A DNA stretch of 64,000 nucleotides from Catonia carolina (GCA_035578175.1 JAQMRL010000011.1:4165501-4229500); one strand, 5' to 3'. Counted from the stretch's first letter, positions 24,575 through 34,720 are shown. Notes: a model not told the origin generated them from the letters alone. Made by a program: numbers and translations.

Positions 24575-24967
24575 GTTGTTTAGGTCATCAGCCGAAAAGC
24601 TGGTTTGAACCTCTAGAGGTTTTACTAAGTAAAACAAGGAGTGAGGTGGTTTACCATTGCCTTCCTCACTGAATAGAAAAGTACGCTTATCAGCATGCCG
24701 GGCCCTCTGAAAAGCACATATTTTCCACTCTGCAAATGACACCTTCACTTCATTCACCACAGGGTCTGGCTGTATAATGAAATCCATTACTTTCAGAGGA
24801 GATAACTCTGATTAGTGTCTTTTACACCTCTACCTCTTCTGTTCTTAAATGATTCAGTCATTTAATTGGCTGACCATATGATAAGAAACAGAACTATTTA
24901 TTTTAGCCCAGCAATGAATAGATTGAGAGTAAATAATTTGACTCTCTACCTGTCCGTTATGGGCAGA
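24575..24967 (-). repeat. Family A interspersed repeat, copy A4
   Basis: Near full length and well preserved. The last 95 bp of A3 and the first 95 bp of A4 are inverted relative to each other and could pair as a hairpin with a loop of roughly 200 bases. Confidence 0.8.
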
Positions 24968-26208
24968 TTTAACTTAAAATAATAGAATTTAAACTAGTAA
25001 TTTTACCATACATTATCACGTAGAGCGATGGTAAATTTACCATCAAACGCTCTGAAATTGTAATAGCGTGTTATAGTTTTTATTTTATTTTTGTACCATC
25101 ATCGTCCATTAAAAAAAATCCATTATTTTTACCTTATTTTTAAGGCGTTATTTTATAAGCTATTTTTAAGTATATAAGTATTTTTAAGGCGATAAACTCG
25201 ATAAGAATGTTATGCTATAACATTTTATCGCTATAATTTGCATAGAGATTATATAAAACATGAATATATAATGAATAATTATTTAAAATACGAAAGTAGG
25301 TTTCATAAATTTATTACACACAAGAAATAAGCAAGTAAAAGTTTTGGAACTTATAAGTATGTTCTTGGTGATGATAATCACCAAGTCGCAAAGAAAGAGG
25401 AGAAAAAGAAGTTCAGTTTATACAATTAAGTACTACATATTTATAAACTTAATGTTTCACTTAAATAAGTATATTTTAAAGGTATACGAGAACAAGTAAC
25501 TAAATTTTCTGTAATAAATCTTAGGCAGTTTTTTAGACGTATTGCTATTAAAATATGATGTAATTTTTAACGAATTTCAATGGATAAATAAATTATTAAT
25601 TTAATATATCTACTATTAGCTTATGATATAATTAGCCTATTGAATATTATAACATAACGTACTTCGTACTTGATGGTGTAACTAAATTAATTATAGATAT
25701 TTTTGCGAAACTTATAAAAAATCGAATGGACCAATATTTTAGTAGCAAAATGCTTTAGAAAATTATTAAATATTTATCATTAAACGAGGGTAAAGAACAG
25801 AAATTTAATTTATTTTTTAAGATAAAACGAAAAACATAAAAAGTAATTAAAGCGGAATTAACAAAAATAAATATCAAAGTTTAAATCTACTGATATGTAG
25901 ATTCACAGAAAATGCGGGGTTTTAATGAAAAACTGGTGTCAATTCTAGTGGTTTCTACAGATTTAAAAAAAAATTACAAACTGTTCTGATTCTGAAACAT
26001 GGACTGTTGTGGAGAGGTTACATCAGAGACAAGATCATCTCTTTTTTAATTGACACACGCCTCCTTTTTATGAAGCGTCTTGAACTAAAAACTGATCGTA
26101 ATATAGTGTTTAAAATGATTTTTTATTTATATTTGAATATAAAGAAATTATCCTTTCAAATTTTGAAAATGTATTTAATATATAATCATCAAAATTGTGT
26201 AGATGAAG
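24968..26208. other. No recognised gene
   Basis: Very AT-rich sequence. The frame 26007-26216 ends in a hairpin and shows no motif. Confidence 0.45.
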
Positions 26209-26255
26209 ATTTCTGAAACACTGCGAGTAATAAAAACTCGCGGTGTTTCAGAAAT
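26209..26255. repeat. 20-bp-arm hairpin
   Basis: Arms ATTTCTGAAACACtGCGAGT and its complement with one mismatch, separated by the 7-base loop aataaaa. It stands alone in AT-rich DNA. It could be a transposon footprint, a cruciform, or a bidirectional terminator-like fold. Confidence 0.85.
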
Positions 26256-27654
26256 GAATTATAAAAACACACCACTAGGTGAAGAAAAAAGTGGAAGCTC
26301 CATGTAGGCATTGGAGTATTTACAAAGACGAATTTTATTAACATATTTCAAAATTGTAAATTATTTCTCAAAGTAATTTTTACATCGTTGTTAATTTTAT
26401 TATACTAGGTGATTTACAACGATGAACAAAACGAGTAGGTCTCTTCGTGGTAAGTCCGTGACAAGATGGCGTCTCGACACCTCATCAGAAAGACGTAACT
26501 TAACAGTTTTGAACTATATCAGTTAATATATTTAGACCTATCATAATATTTTTAATCAAATTTTTCATAGAGAAGTATCTTAGTTAAAAAAAAGTGGTGG
26601 GATAAGTTAAAGTGATTCAACCCAATCGACGATACGGTGAGTTTCATTTATAAGGGGCGTGGAAAAAATGGCCTCTGAGAGTTTCGTCAGAAAGAGACTG
26701 CACCTTCGATCCGATCGACGAAATGTAGTGGCTGTTGAGGTGGTTGCTGATGACAACAAAATGGCGACTCCGTCCAACGTTAGAGAGCAACGCCATTTTA
26801 TGTTAACGGTCTGAAATTTTATTTGTAAATACAATTATAATTATAATTATATAAAATATATTTTTTTCTTTTCTACTTCTTTAAAAAGACATTTCGTTTT
26901 CAAATTCTATGTGTTTATTTAATAAAATTAGAAAATAATAGACGAAACTTCGATACCAAACAAAGGCTCTTTGTTGAAGCGTTAACATCTATTAAAGATT
27001 TGGAACATCATTTTTCAAATTTTCTGATAAACTCAAGCTGGATCTCTTGATGGCCTATAGTTACAGTCGTAAGACAACGAATGGGTACGGGAAGTAACTG
27101 TGTGGGTATGTTTGCCGATAGGCCTGTTATTAAACACACGGATCATATTTGAAAACGTACTAATATAAACGGCATAAGACATTAATATTCTTTTATTACT
27201 ATAGCATACAATTATAAACACATGCTCAAAATATCAGTTATAAATATTTGCAGACATTAATCTACAAAAAAGTAATTAAACGTTTGCTATGAGCACTTAC
27301 AGCAAACGGAGGAAACAAATGTATCTAGCGATTTCTCTGGACGTCATTTCCTTTTCCTTTTTCACAGCCCACTTTTAGGTCTTCAAAACTGTTTAATATT
27401 CAACGAGTACACTGTAACTAGAAATCTAAACGCATCGCCATCTTGTTTTCCGGACCTACCACCAGGAAGTTTCTCTGCATCGAGTGTTAGGTCGACGTTA
27501 TCAGTAACTCTGGTGAAAATCTGCATGTTGTCTCCACCTACCACTAAGAGGCGTCTTCGTATATTTGGTCAGGTCAAATTACATTTGACAAATAGAAAAA
27601 ACGTTTTCAAATTTCGAATAGACGTTTACACAAAAATAAGCGAAATGAACAATC
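26256..27654. other. No recognised gene; GC-richer patches
   Basis: Blocks near 26430-26500 and 26600-26820 are GC-richer and both hold an aatggc / tcagaaag word pair (gacacctcatcagaaagacg, agagtttcgtcagaaagaga), so they may be diverged copies of one unnamed repeat. The 75-codon minus frame at 26607-26834 crosses the second block and matches no family that I know. Confidence 0.35.
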
Positions 27655-27850
27655 TCTAATATGTACTATTTGTGTATACCTTGATGGCTTCCGGCAGAGA
27701 GGAGCAATATGCGGATTGTAAAACCATTTCAGAAACCATACATCTAATTTTTTTAAGTAACTAAAACTTGACGGATATGACATACTTTTATAAACCAAAG
27801 TATTTTTTCCATAAAATTATTTCGAACAACACACGCTTAATGAAATAATG
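27655..27850 (-). repeat. Left arm of long fold-back P
   Basis: About 195 bp whose reverse complement recurs at 28235-28440, and again at 30530-30715. Shared words include ttttagttacttaaaa, tctgaaatggttttac and tccgcatatt. Confidence 0.75.
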
Positions 27851-28234
27851 TAGCCTACAATTTAGTAAAAAAAATTGCTTTTCAAGAAAAAACCCATATT
27901 TTTTCAAATATCGTCATTAATCAACAACTACTGCATGGATTAACATAATATTTGGCTGGTTTGTTCTGTAACAATTATGGAAAACGATGATGCGATAACA
28001 TTTACGAGAAAATCATAAACTTTTAGTTACAAGGTATTTTCATGAATAACTTTTGTAAAATCACGAAACACGACATAAAAAAAGTCAGCATGCAAGAAAC
28101 TTTTCGGTCTATTAAGATAATTGTACACATACAGGAAATAAAATAGAAAAATTTTTAAATTAATTTTTAGTGAAAGAATTCTTTAAATTGGTTGTTTTTT
28201 CTTCAAAAACAAAACTTTTACTAAATTATACATT
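27851..28234. other. Spacer of fold-back P
   Basis: About 380 bp of AT-rich sequence between the inverted arms. No transposase-like frame is seen, so a non-autonomous element is the simplest reading. Confidence 0.5.
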
Positions 28235-28440
28235 ATCTCATTAAGCGTGTGTTTTTTCGAAATATTTTATAGAAAAAAATCATGCTAAATACTTGTTCTG
28301 TAAAAATAAGTCATTTTCGAAAAGTTTTAGTTACTTAAAAAACATTAGATGTACCTATGTTTTCTGAAATGGTTTTACAGTCCGCATATTAATCCCATCT
28401 GCGGGAGACTATCAAGTTGTAGACAGACAATATATACGAT
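28235..28440 (+). repeat. Right arm of long fold-back P
   Basis: Inverted partner of 27655-27850. It shows attaagcgtgtgtt at its inner end and tgcgggagactatcaag at the outer end. Similarity is clear but imperfect, so the pair is not recent. Confidence 0.75.
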
Positions 28441-28805
28441 ATTGCCTTAACATAACATCTCCTTTAAATTTATGCCTCCAACCAACAGTAGTAACACGAA
28501 ATGATTTTTTACGCAATTTATGTTAAGCTAGATAACACCAAATTGTTATTGACGACCTATCACACAAAATGGAGCGTATATGGTAGGCGTACGCAGGAGA
28601 CGCCCATTGTATACAGTGGGAATGAACACGGTTTCTCTGATTGGCTGGTTTAAACAACTAATCCAGAGTGGTGGGGAGAAGTCTGTTTCCATTGGCACAA
28701 TGATGCATTTGTTAACTGCACACTTTAAAACTACGTTAATTAAATATTTAATTTGAATTTATACAACGAACTTATTTAATTGTTACTTCTAAAAATTATA
28801 AAATT
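28441..28805. other. No recognised feature
   Basis: About 360 bp; the block 28550-28700 is GC-richer. Nothing assignable. Confidence 0.4.
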
Positions 28806-29019
28806 ATTTTGGCCGCCTCCTTAGCGTAGAGTTAGTGCGTAAGCTAATGAATTCATCCCGGTTGCTATTCAAGTCTTCAATGTGCCCCTTGAAGTAACTT
28901 TTCTGCGTTTTCAGTGCAGTGGCTTCTCTCTTAACCGACTTGATGGGATCAATTCTCAGTCGTATAACCAAAAATTCGGTTACATATTTTACAACTCAAT
29001 AAAACTAAGTATATTTGTC
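28806..29019 (+). repeat. SINE-like unit with tRNA-like head and repeat H tail
   Basis: Starts with ggccgcctccttagcgtaga, the same head type as the SINE B copies, but its B box is decayed. Repeat H (28900-29019) follows and runs straight into family A copy A5. The arrangement H then A recurs inverted at 24220-24515. Confidence 0.5.
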
Positions 29020-29371
29020 ATGTTGTTTAGGTCATCAACCGAAAGACTAGTTTGAACCTCTAAAGGCTTTATTAAATAAAACGAGAAGTGAGATGGTTTA
29101 CTATTGCCTTCCTCAATGAATAGAAAAGTATGTTTATAAGAATACCAGGCCCTCCGAAAAGCACAGCATCAGATGGTTGGCTGTGTAATAATGAAATTCA
29201 TTACTCTCAGAGGAGGTAACTCCGACTAATATCGTTTACACCTCTACCTCTTCTGTTCTTAAATGCTTTAGTCGTATAACTGGCTGACCATGTGATAGAA
29301 ACATAACTATTTTTTGTAGAACTAGCAAATACAGTGCAAAAAATTTAACACTACACTAGACTATTATGGGC
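29020..29371 (-). repeat. Family A interspersed repeat, copy A5
   Basis: Contains an internal deletion after gaaaagcaca that removes the block with the ttcattcaccaca word. Both ends are kept. Confidence 0.75.
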
Positions 29372-29537
29372 AATAAAATAAACTAAAAAAAAATATTTGA
29401 CATGACAAAATGAACGAACGATTTTTTTCAAATCCCAAATTTCCAGTCACGATATTTAACGAATCTCAAAAGTTTAGAAAAATATATGACATTATTATGT
29501 CATATATTTTAGTAATAATAATTATTATTACTTCGTT

Positions 29538-29713
29538 TTTTTATTTTTTTATTTAAAGTCGCATCAACTACTTGTTCATTAGCGACTACGGTGGATTATG
29601 TAACTTTAACTGTGGGATTTGACACGTGAAAATTTCCAGACCCTGGCCGGGAATCGAACCCGGAACCTCCGCGAGGCAGGCGAATGCGCTAACCACAACT
29701 CTACGGAGGCGGC
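29538..29713 (-). repeat. tRNA-derived SINE B with 12-bp target duplication
   Basis: Minus strand: head gccgcctccgtagagttgtg, B box in cgggttcgattcccggcc, body ggtctggaaattttcacg, tail cgctaatgaacaag then atgcgactttaaat. The perfect direct repeat TATTACTTCGTT lies at 29526-29537 and 29714-29725, which is what target-primed reverse transcription leaves behind. The intact duplication marks a fairly young insertion. Confidence 0.85.
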
Positions 29714-29725
29714 TATTACTTCGTT

Positions 29726-30529
29726 ATTTATTAATAAGTTAAACTTAAAAAAAATAAGCTAATTATTTTTGTTTCTCCAAAAAATAAAATGTATTAGGCT
29801 ATACACATTATCCTTGGATTTAATATACACACAAGAAAGAAAAATTTCAAAAAAAATTTACACAACTGTAGTGTTGATTATTGAGTAATAATAAATATAA
29901 ACAGATTTAACCTAAAGACCTAACTACAGGAATAAATTGCATTTAAGTGACATAATTCTAAATAAATTACCGCAAAATTGACAGCGTGAAAGTTAATAAA
30001 GTTATGTAGGAAGGCAGGCAGCTTGATTGTAATTGAACAAAGGCGTTTTCTTGTCACTATTTAACTGTTACTTAATAATATAAGTCTAATATAAAAATCA
30101 TAACTTAAGGAAGGTCACAAGATATAGATTTTAAAAAATGTGTTAACAATCAATAAGTACACAATGGGAAATGCAATGTTAGCTTATTAATTGCAAGTGT
30201 TTAAAACTTAATTTAATTTATTATTTACTATTATTTTCTTATAAAAGATATATATGTTATCAATTAATTGCAAGGTTATTATACTTTATACTGCATTTAT
30301 CAAGCAAAGGTGTATGTATATATATGTCAGCAGTAATGAATAGGTCTTTTTATTACTAGATATTTTTATTATTATTTTAAGTTGTTAATGGTATAATAAA
30401 AAGGAAAGCATTAAATGAGTAACTATAAAACTGTATTAAGTTTTAAAGGTAATTTAAAATATTTGGGAATAATTAGACGGTCGATTGAAATTTTCTTTGA
30501 GTCGAGTTAATATTATTATATTATAATTA
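29726..30529. other. No recognised feature
   Basis: AT-rich spacer without frames or known repeats. Confidence 0.5.
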
Positions 30530-30712
30530 TTATTAAGCGTGTTTCTCGAAATCATTTTATAGAACAAAAACATTTTAAATACTTTGTTTTATAAAAATAC
30601 GTCATTTCCGACAAGTTTCAGTTACTTAAAAAATAAGAAATGTTTTCTGAAAAGGTTTTACAATCCGCATATTGCTCCTCTCTGCCGGAGGCCATCAAGT
30701 TACAGGCGGACA
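30530..30712 (+). repeat. Third copy of the P arm
   Basis: Same orientation as 28235-28440. Shares attaagcgtgtttctcgaaa, ttcagttacttaaaa and aatccgcatattgctcctct. No inverted partner was found to its right, so it may be a lone arm. Confidence 0.7.
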
Positions 30713-30804
30713 GTAGTTGATTTTACCCTTTATTTTAATTTTTAATTTTAACTTAAAATCGCGTACCCCTCTTTGCGTAAGTTTCCATATGTTAAAACCT
30801 TAAC
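30713..30804 (+). repeat. Repeat J, intact copy
   Basis: Begins gttgattttaccctt and ends atgttaaaaccttaa. A second copy at 31108-31612 is split by a LINE, which makes this one useful as the pre-insertion state. Confidence 0.65.
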
Positions 30805-31107
30805 CCTAACGTCAAAAAGCCGATTCAGCCGATTTGAACTTTTACAAAAGGATGCCAAGAGCCGATGACTTCGGCTCTTCATACGAGTACATCGCGCAGT
30901 ATTTTTGAATATTTCTCAATAGATCGCGATCATATTTTAAAGGATAGTAGGATAGTAGAATATGCGTCTATCTACTGATTTTTTTGATTGTGTTCGGAAG
31001 ATAAGGATAATGTAGTGTTTATTTCACACATTGTTCATCTAGTTTTTTTGGTAAGTAGATTAATATTCTACATTCACAGGTACAAATTACATCTGGTGTT
31101 ACATAGT
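30805..31107. other. No recognised feature
   Basis: Includes the short palindromic stretch gagccgatgacttcggctc at 30859-30877. No gene. Confidence 0.4.
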
Positions 31108-31135
31108 TGTTGATTTTACCCTTAATTTTAATTTT
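31108..31135 (+). repeat. Repeat J, left half of split copy
   Basis: Carries gttgattttacccttaattt. Continues at 31542-31612 after the LINE insertion. Confidence 0.65.
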
Positions 31136-31541
31136 ATATATATATATTCATGCGAGGATTTACAGCCTCAGCCGTATCTCGTTTCCTAAGCACCACCTCT
31201 CTCTTTCTCGCCAGTCCCCATCGGAGAGTCGCCGCAAAGACATTGCCTCCAGCACCCCATCCCACCGTGTCACTTCCGGCCTACCCCTTCTTCTACTACC
31301 GGCTGGCGTCCACTCACATACCATCTTTGGTCACCTACCAGCCTCCATCTTCTGCAAATGGCCAAACCATATTAACTGCTTCCGGGATATGGTATCCATG
31401 ATATTTCTTTGAACGCCGATTCTTCTCCTAATTTCGGAATTCGATCGATCCGCGACACACCACAGCACTGCCTCCAGAAATCCATCTCCACTGTTTTTAG
31501 GCGATCCTACTGTCTCTTTGTAAATACCCACACTTCCACAC
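31136..31541 (-). mobile_element. LINE-alpha, 5'-truncated insertion with 10-bp target duplication
   Basis: A 406 bp fragment of a non-LTR element, minus strand. The coding part (31331-31531) gives GDGFLEAVLWC in one frame and SNSEIRRRIGVQRNIMDTIS, then WFGHLQKME in another. This is the C-terminal region of the reverse transcriptase protein also present at 44.5 and 59.3 kb. The 3' end reads aaatcctcgcatgaatatat, as in the other two copies. It is flanked by TTTTAATTTT on both sides (31126-31135 and 31542-31551) and splits repeat J. Confidence 0.8.
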
Positions 31542-31612
31542 TTTTAATTTTTTTATTTTAACTTAAAATTGCGTACCCTTTTTTACTTAAGTTTCGATAT
31601 GTTAAAACCTTA
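31542..31612 (+). repeat. Repeat J, right half of split copy
   Basis: Holds ttaacttaaaattgcgtacc and ttcgatatgttaaaacctta, matching 30745-30804. Confidence 0.65.
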
Positions 31613-31650
31613 AAAATCACTAAGATTTTATGTATGTTCATGTGTATTGG

Positions 31651-31731
31651 CTCCCCTCTAATGAACAGACACCTTTTTATTACGGACATTTGGCGTGGTC
31701 CCGCTGATGTCCACTATTAAGAGGTTTTCAT
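31651..31731. mobile_element. Possible Tigger/pogo-like terminal region
   Basis: Contains cagacacctttttattacgg followed by acatttggcgtggtcccgct and gatgtccactattaagagg. Repeated GGACA and TAATxxxGGACA words of this sort occur in the ends of some pogo/Tigger elements. No second end or transposase was found nearby. Confidence 0.3.
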
Positions 31732-32367
31732 ATAAAATTCCCCAACCTTTCAAAGAGTTCTGAAAGTAGGGTTGTATATTTCTACAAGTTATACCCAAAA
31801 AACCGTAAAGTGTATTAACAACCGGGATAACGGGGAAAACAAAAAACCAGTTAATTTTATACAGCCCTCTACGATTAGTTTATTATAATCGATTACTGTG
31901 ATATCGAAATGAATCATTAAAACCGCATGGTCTGCTTTAAAAGAGGAAAGAATGAAATGAAGTTCTGTTTATTTCCACCGACAATAATGTCGTTGATACA
32001 GACCTACCTATAGTGCCTGTGCACATGATTAGTCTTCCATGCTACCTAGATTATAGAGGAGATATCAGTTGTCCATTCATCAAAATAATTTACTATCGGT
32101 CCATTACTTGCGTTATGTTCCGTAAAGATATATATATATATAACTTCTTGAATATATAATTAATGATTTATATTGTTTGGTAGGCTAACTTCAGTACCTT
32201 GTTTTCTACCTACTGTTTTCTTCCAACTAATGTATAAATAAATACCTATGCGTAGGTATTACATGTATATAACTCATAAGATTTTTATTATTTTATTTAA
32301 AATTCCACGCTTACATTACAATTCCACTAGAAATTGATGTGATATCACATTTCAATACAACTAAGTA
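31732..32367. other. No recognised feature
   Basis: AT-rich spacer. Includes a short AT tract near 32130-32160. Confidence 0.45.
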
Positions 32368-32976
32368 CAGGGTGGCCCATATGTCGGTTTCCCCAATATT
32401 TACGGAAACCGGAAGAAAGGTTAATGGAATAAGAAACCTATAGACAAAAAAAACAAACTTATTATATGAACTGTACATATATGTTACCTTGAAAGTGTTG
32501 TAGCAGGTGTTTAAAATGTTCACTGTGATTCTCTATACACTTTATACAGCAACTAAAAAAAAATTCACAAATTTTCAACAATAACGTTTTATCGTCATTT
32601 ATATAGTCAAATGAAATTTCAATTGAACCTTTTAGTTCATCCAGGTTTTGTGGCTTGAAGGAATTTACTAGTTCCTTTACAATGCCCCACAGTGAAAAAT
32701 TACATGGCGTTAAGTCTAGCGAGCGCGCAGACCATTCGACTGTACCACGACGACCAATCCATTCATCAACTTTGTAATTTAAACGCTCACGTATTTCGAT
32801 ACCGAAATATGCTGGGGCGCCATCTTGTTACCAGATGAGCGATTGGATATTGTAAACAGGATTGTTTTCAAGTTCCGAAAAGACTACTTCCTGCATCATT
32901 TGTAAGTAATTTTCCCTTAATTGTAATTTCCGTAATTGTCCCATCTCAAGGGGAAACCGACATATGGGTCACCTGG
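32368..32976 (-). mobile_element. IS630/Tc1/mariner-type element, internally deleted
   Basis: A 609 bp element with ends CAGGGTGGCCCATATGTCGG and a near-complement at the right (ccgacatatgggtcacctgg), flanked by TA on both sides, the target of this superfamily. It encloses a minus-strand transposase C-terminus (32462-32930). A full element would be about twice as long, so the 5' half of the gene has been deleted. Confidence 0.85.
32462..32930 (-). pseudogene. IS630/mariner-like transposase, C-terminal half
   Basis: One continuous minus-strand frame broken by a single stop. It reads NYLQMMQEVVFSELENNP, then SLIW, stop, QDGAPAYFGIEI (the second catalytic D in QDGAPA), IGRRGTVEWSARSLDLTP (the third catalytic residue in the SxDLTP motif), and CNFSLWGIVKELV. 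The family normally reads LIWQQDGAPA, so the TAA stands where CAA (Gln) is expected. The first catalytic D and the DNA-binding domain are absent. The ending near 32464 is a natural C-terminus. It is non-functional but not very old. Confidence 0.85.
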
Positions 32977-33184
32977 TATGTATTCTCATTTCCTTGATTA
33001 AATTTCCTTAATTAATCCCCGAACACATTAAAATATCATCCAGAAATGGATTTAGAATTCGAACAAGATATTCTCTGGTGAAAATTTTGCTAACTTGTAC
33101 AAAATTAAAAATATTGTCTTGATAAAAATTCACTGACCTATGTAAATAATGAACAATACAACGTAAATATGAGTAAACAAAGTA

Positions 33185-33575
33185 ATGTTGTTAGATCATC
33201 AGCCGAAAGGCTGCTTTGAACCTCTAGAGGCTTTACTAAGTAAAACGAGGAGTGAGGTGGTTTTCCATACCTTCCTCACTTAGTTGAAATTATGCTTATC
33301 AGCATGCCAGGCCCTCCAAAAAGCACACAGTTTCCACCCTGCAAATTACACCTTCACTTCATTCACTACAGGGTCTGGCTGTATAATGAAATTCATTACT
33401 CTCAGAGAAGATAACTCTGCCCAGTGTATTTTACACCTTTACCTCTTCTGTTCTTAAACGCTTCAATCATGCAATTGGCTGACCATGTGAAAAAAAACAG
33501 AACTATTTTTTGTAGCCCTGGAACCAGCAGATCGAGTGCAAATAATTAACATTTCACCTGCCTTTCATGGACAGA
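33185..33575 (-). repeat. Family A copy A6, nested in F
   Basis: Near full-length family A copy in antisense orientation, inserted into the F copy. A candidate target duplication is short and uncertain (an ACAA word at both sides). Confidence 0.75.
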
Positions 33576-33815
33576 AAACAGACAATGTAATATGGAAAAC
33601 ATAAGTTAATTTCAATCATGAATTAATGACGCTAAGGGTGTTCTCCCAACGGTGATACTCGACTGCGATACGACTTCGACTCGACATCTGATACGAGTCC
33701 TACCTTTACCTTTATATGTTCGCTCTCCCGCCAGTACGACCTCGACGCAACCTCGATAAAACCGATCGCATGCGCTCAGTTTGTCCAACATCTGCTCAAC
33801 CAGGCGCGTATAATC

Positions 33816-33884
33816 ATGGCAGACGAAGCAGCCAACATAGCCTTTGTGCTTGAAGTTGAAAAATATCCGACTCTACAATTTTAA
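33816..33884 (+). pseudogene. Start of Harbinger Myb/MADF-like protein gene
   Basis: Reads MADEAANIAFVLEVEKYPT and stops four codons later. PIF/Harbinger elements carry, besides the transposase, a second gene for a Myb/SANT- or MADF-type DNA-binding protein. Such proteins often begin with an FxxxVExYPxLY stretch, which fits. Only 22 codons remain before the deletion junction. The assignment is inferred from position, direction and this short stretch. Confidence 0.5.
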
Positions 33885-33895
33885 GTTAATTTTAA

Positions 33896-34090
33896 TTATT
33901 TTTCTTTTGACATCCGATAAAAAGACTTCAATTTGTATTCATCAATGGAGAGTTCCTGGGCACACACATACGCTCCTCTATTACGATTATTACTTATATA
34001 TACGGTGATATCCAATAACTGAGTTTTTTCCTGTTTTCTTCTTAGATGGTAATAAGCAACGAATACGTCTTCTTCTTCATCACTTGACAC
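33896..34090 (-). pseudogene. Harbinger transposase, N-terminal remnant
   Basis: 64 codons starting MSSDEEEDVFVAYYHLRRKQ and continuing to NRGAYVCAQELSIDEYKLKS, then FYRMSKEK and a stop. An acidic start, a basic patch, then RGAYxxLxxEL and F.YFRMSxExF is the usual N-terminal pattern of Harbinger DDE transposases. The catalytic domain is missing entirely. The gene starts near the right terminal repeat and reads inward. Confidence 0.75.
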
Positions 34091-34350
34091 TTTGCAAACT
34101 GCAGGTGAACTCGAAGAAAAGCTTGAACAGTTGCGTCAAAGTCGAGTCTCCTCGATGTGCGAACATGCAAGACGCGACTCGTTTTTTGGTCACGTCGAAG
34201 TCGGGTCATTTTAATCGCGTCGAGGTCGAGTTTCACCTGTGTGAGAGCGGCCTAAATGAAAATCAACATCTGTTCGACTTAAAAATACGGAAAATCACTA
34301 ATTGACTAAGTAGCTAACTATGTAGAAAAAAGTTCTCGAAATTTTCATCA

Positions 34351-34621
34351 TTAAACTTTCCTACAAAACAAGTTTGGAAAGCCAAGTAATTGAATGTTAT
34401 GTTCTTTCTCAATTTATCACAATCTTGGATCTTTTAGAGTCCCTTCCTACAAAAGCCATCACGTTAGGTTTTATTCTAGACTTGCATAGGTTGTACGAAC
34501 TGCATAAATTCCTTTTTGGAGCTTCTCTTCTAACTCGACTATTAAATAACGGTACTTCAAACAATAAATTTAATATTATATTATGAGAAGTATGCCTAGT
34601 TTGTTACAGGCTTTTCTCATT
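34351..34621. other. No recognised gene
   Basis: The 70-codon plus frame (34374-34586) is Leu-rich without motifs or neighbours to support it. Confidence 0.4.
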
Positions 34622-34720
34622 TACGTCATGCATAATCATCCTCCTCTCATTGGGCCATGGGGTTGTTTATTGATCCGAATTGAATAAATTGCAACGTCCA
34701 CACAGTAGAGTTTAAAAAAA
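34622..34720 (+). repeat. SINE C tail fragment
   Basis: Holds cctcctctcattgggccatg and ttgaataaattgcaacgt, followed by an A-run, as in the 3' end of the SINE C copy at 62624-62949. Confidence 0.6.

Larger units (their letters stand above)
33636..34252. mobile_element. PIF/Harbinger-type element nested in F
   Basis: A 617 bp element flanked by TAA on both sides (33633-33635 and 34253-34255), the 3-bp target of PIF/Harbinger. The imperfect terminal inverted repeats are about 28 bp: the left end GGGTGTTCTCcCAaCGGTGA pairs with the right end, whose complement begins GGCCGCTCTCaCAcAGGTGA; ACTCGAC follows in both. It keeps the first codons of two converging genes (33816-33884 plus, 33896-34090 minus) and nothing between them, so it is an internal-deletion derivative of an autonomous element. 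Confidence 0.85.
33136..34350 (-). mobile_element. Element F copy F-F, host of two nested insertions
   Basis: Pieces of an inverted F copy lie at 33136-33184, 33576-33632 and 34256-34350: tatgtaaataatgaacaata, then ttcaatcatgaattaatgac, then atgaaaatcaacatctgttc. When the two insertions are mentally removed, these follow the order of copy F-E at 17811-18000. Element F is therefore the oldest layer here. Confidence 0.7.

Noticed and set aside
26209..26255. microRNA precursor
   Set aside because: A 20-bp stem with a 7-base loop is shorter than typical animal precursors, and there is no flanking lower stem.
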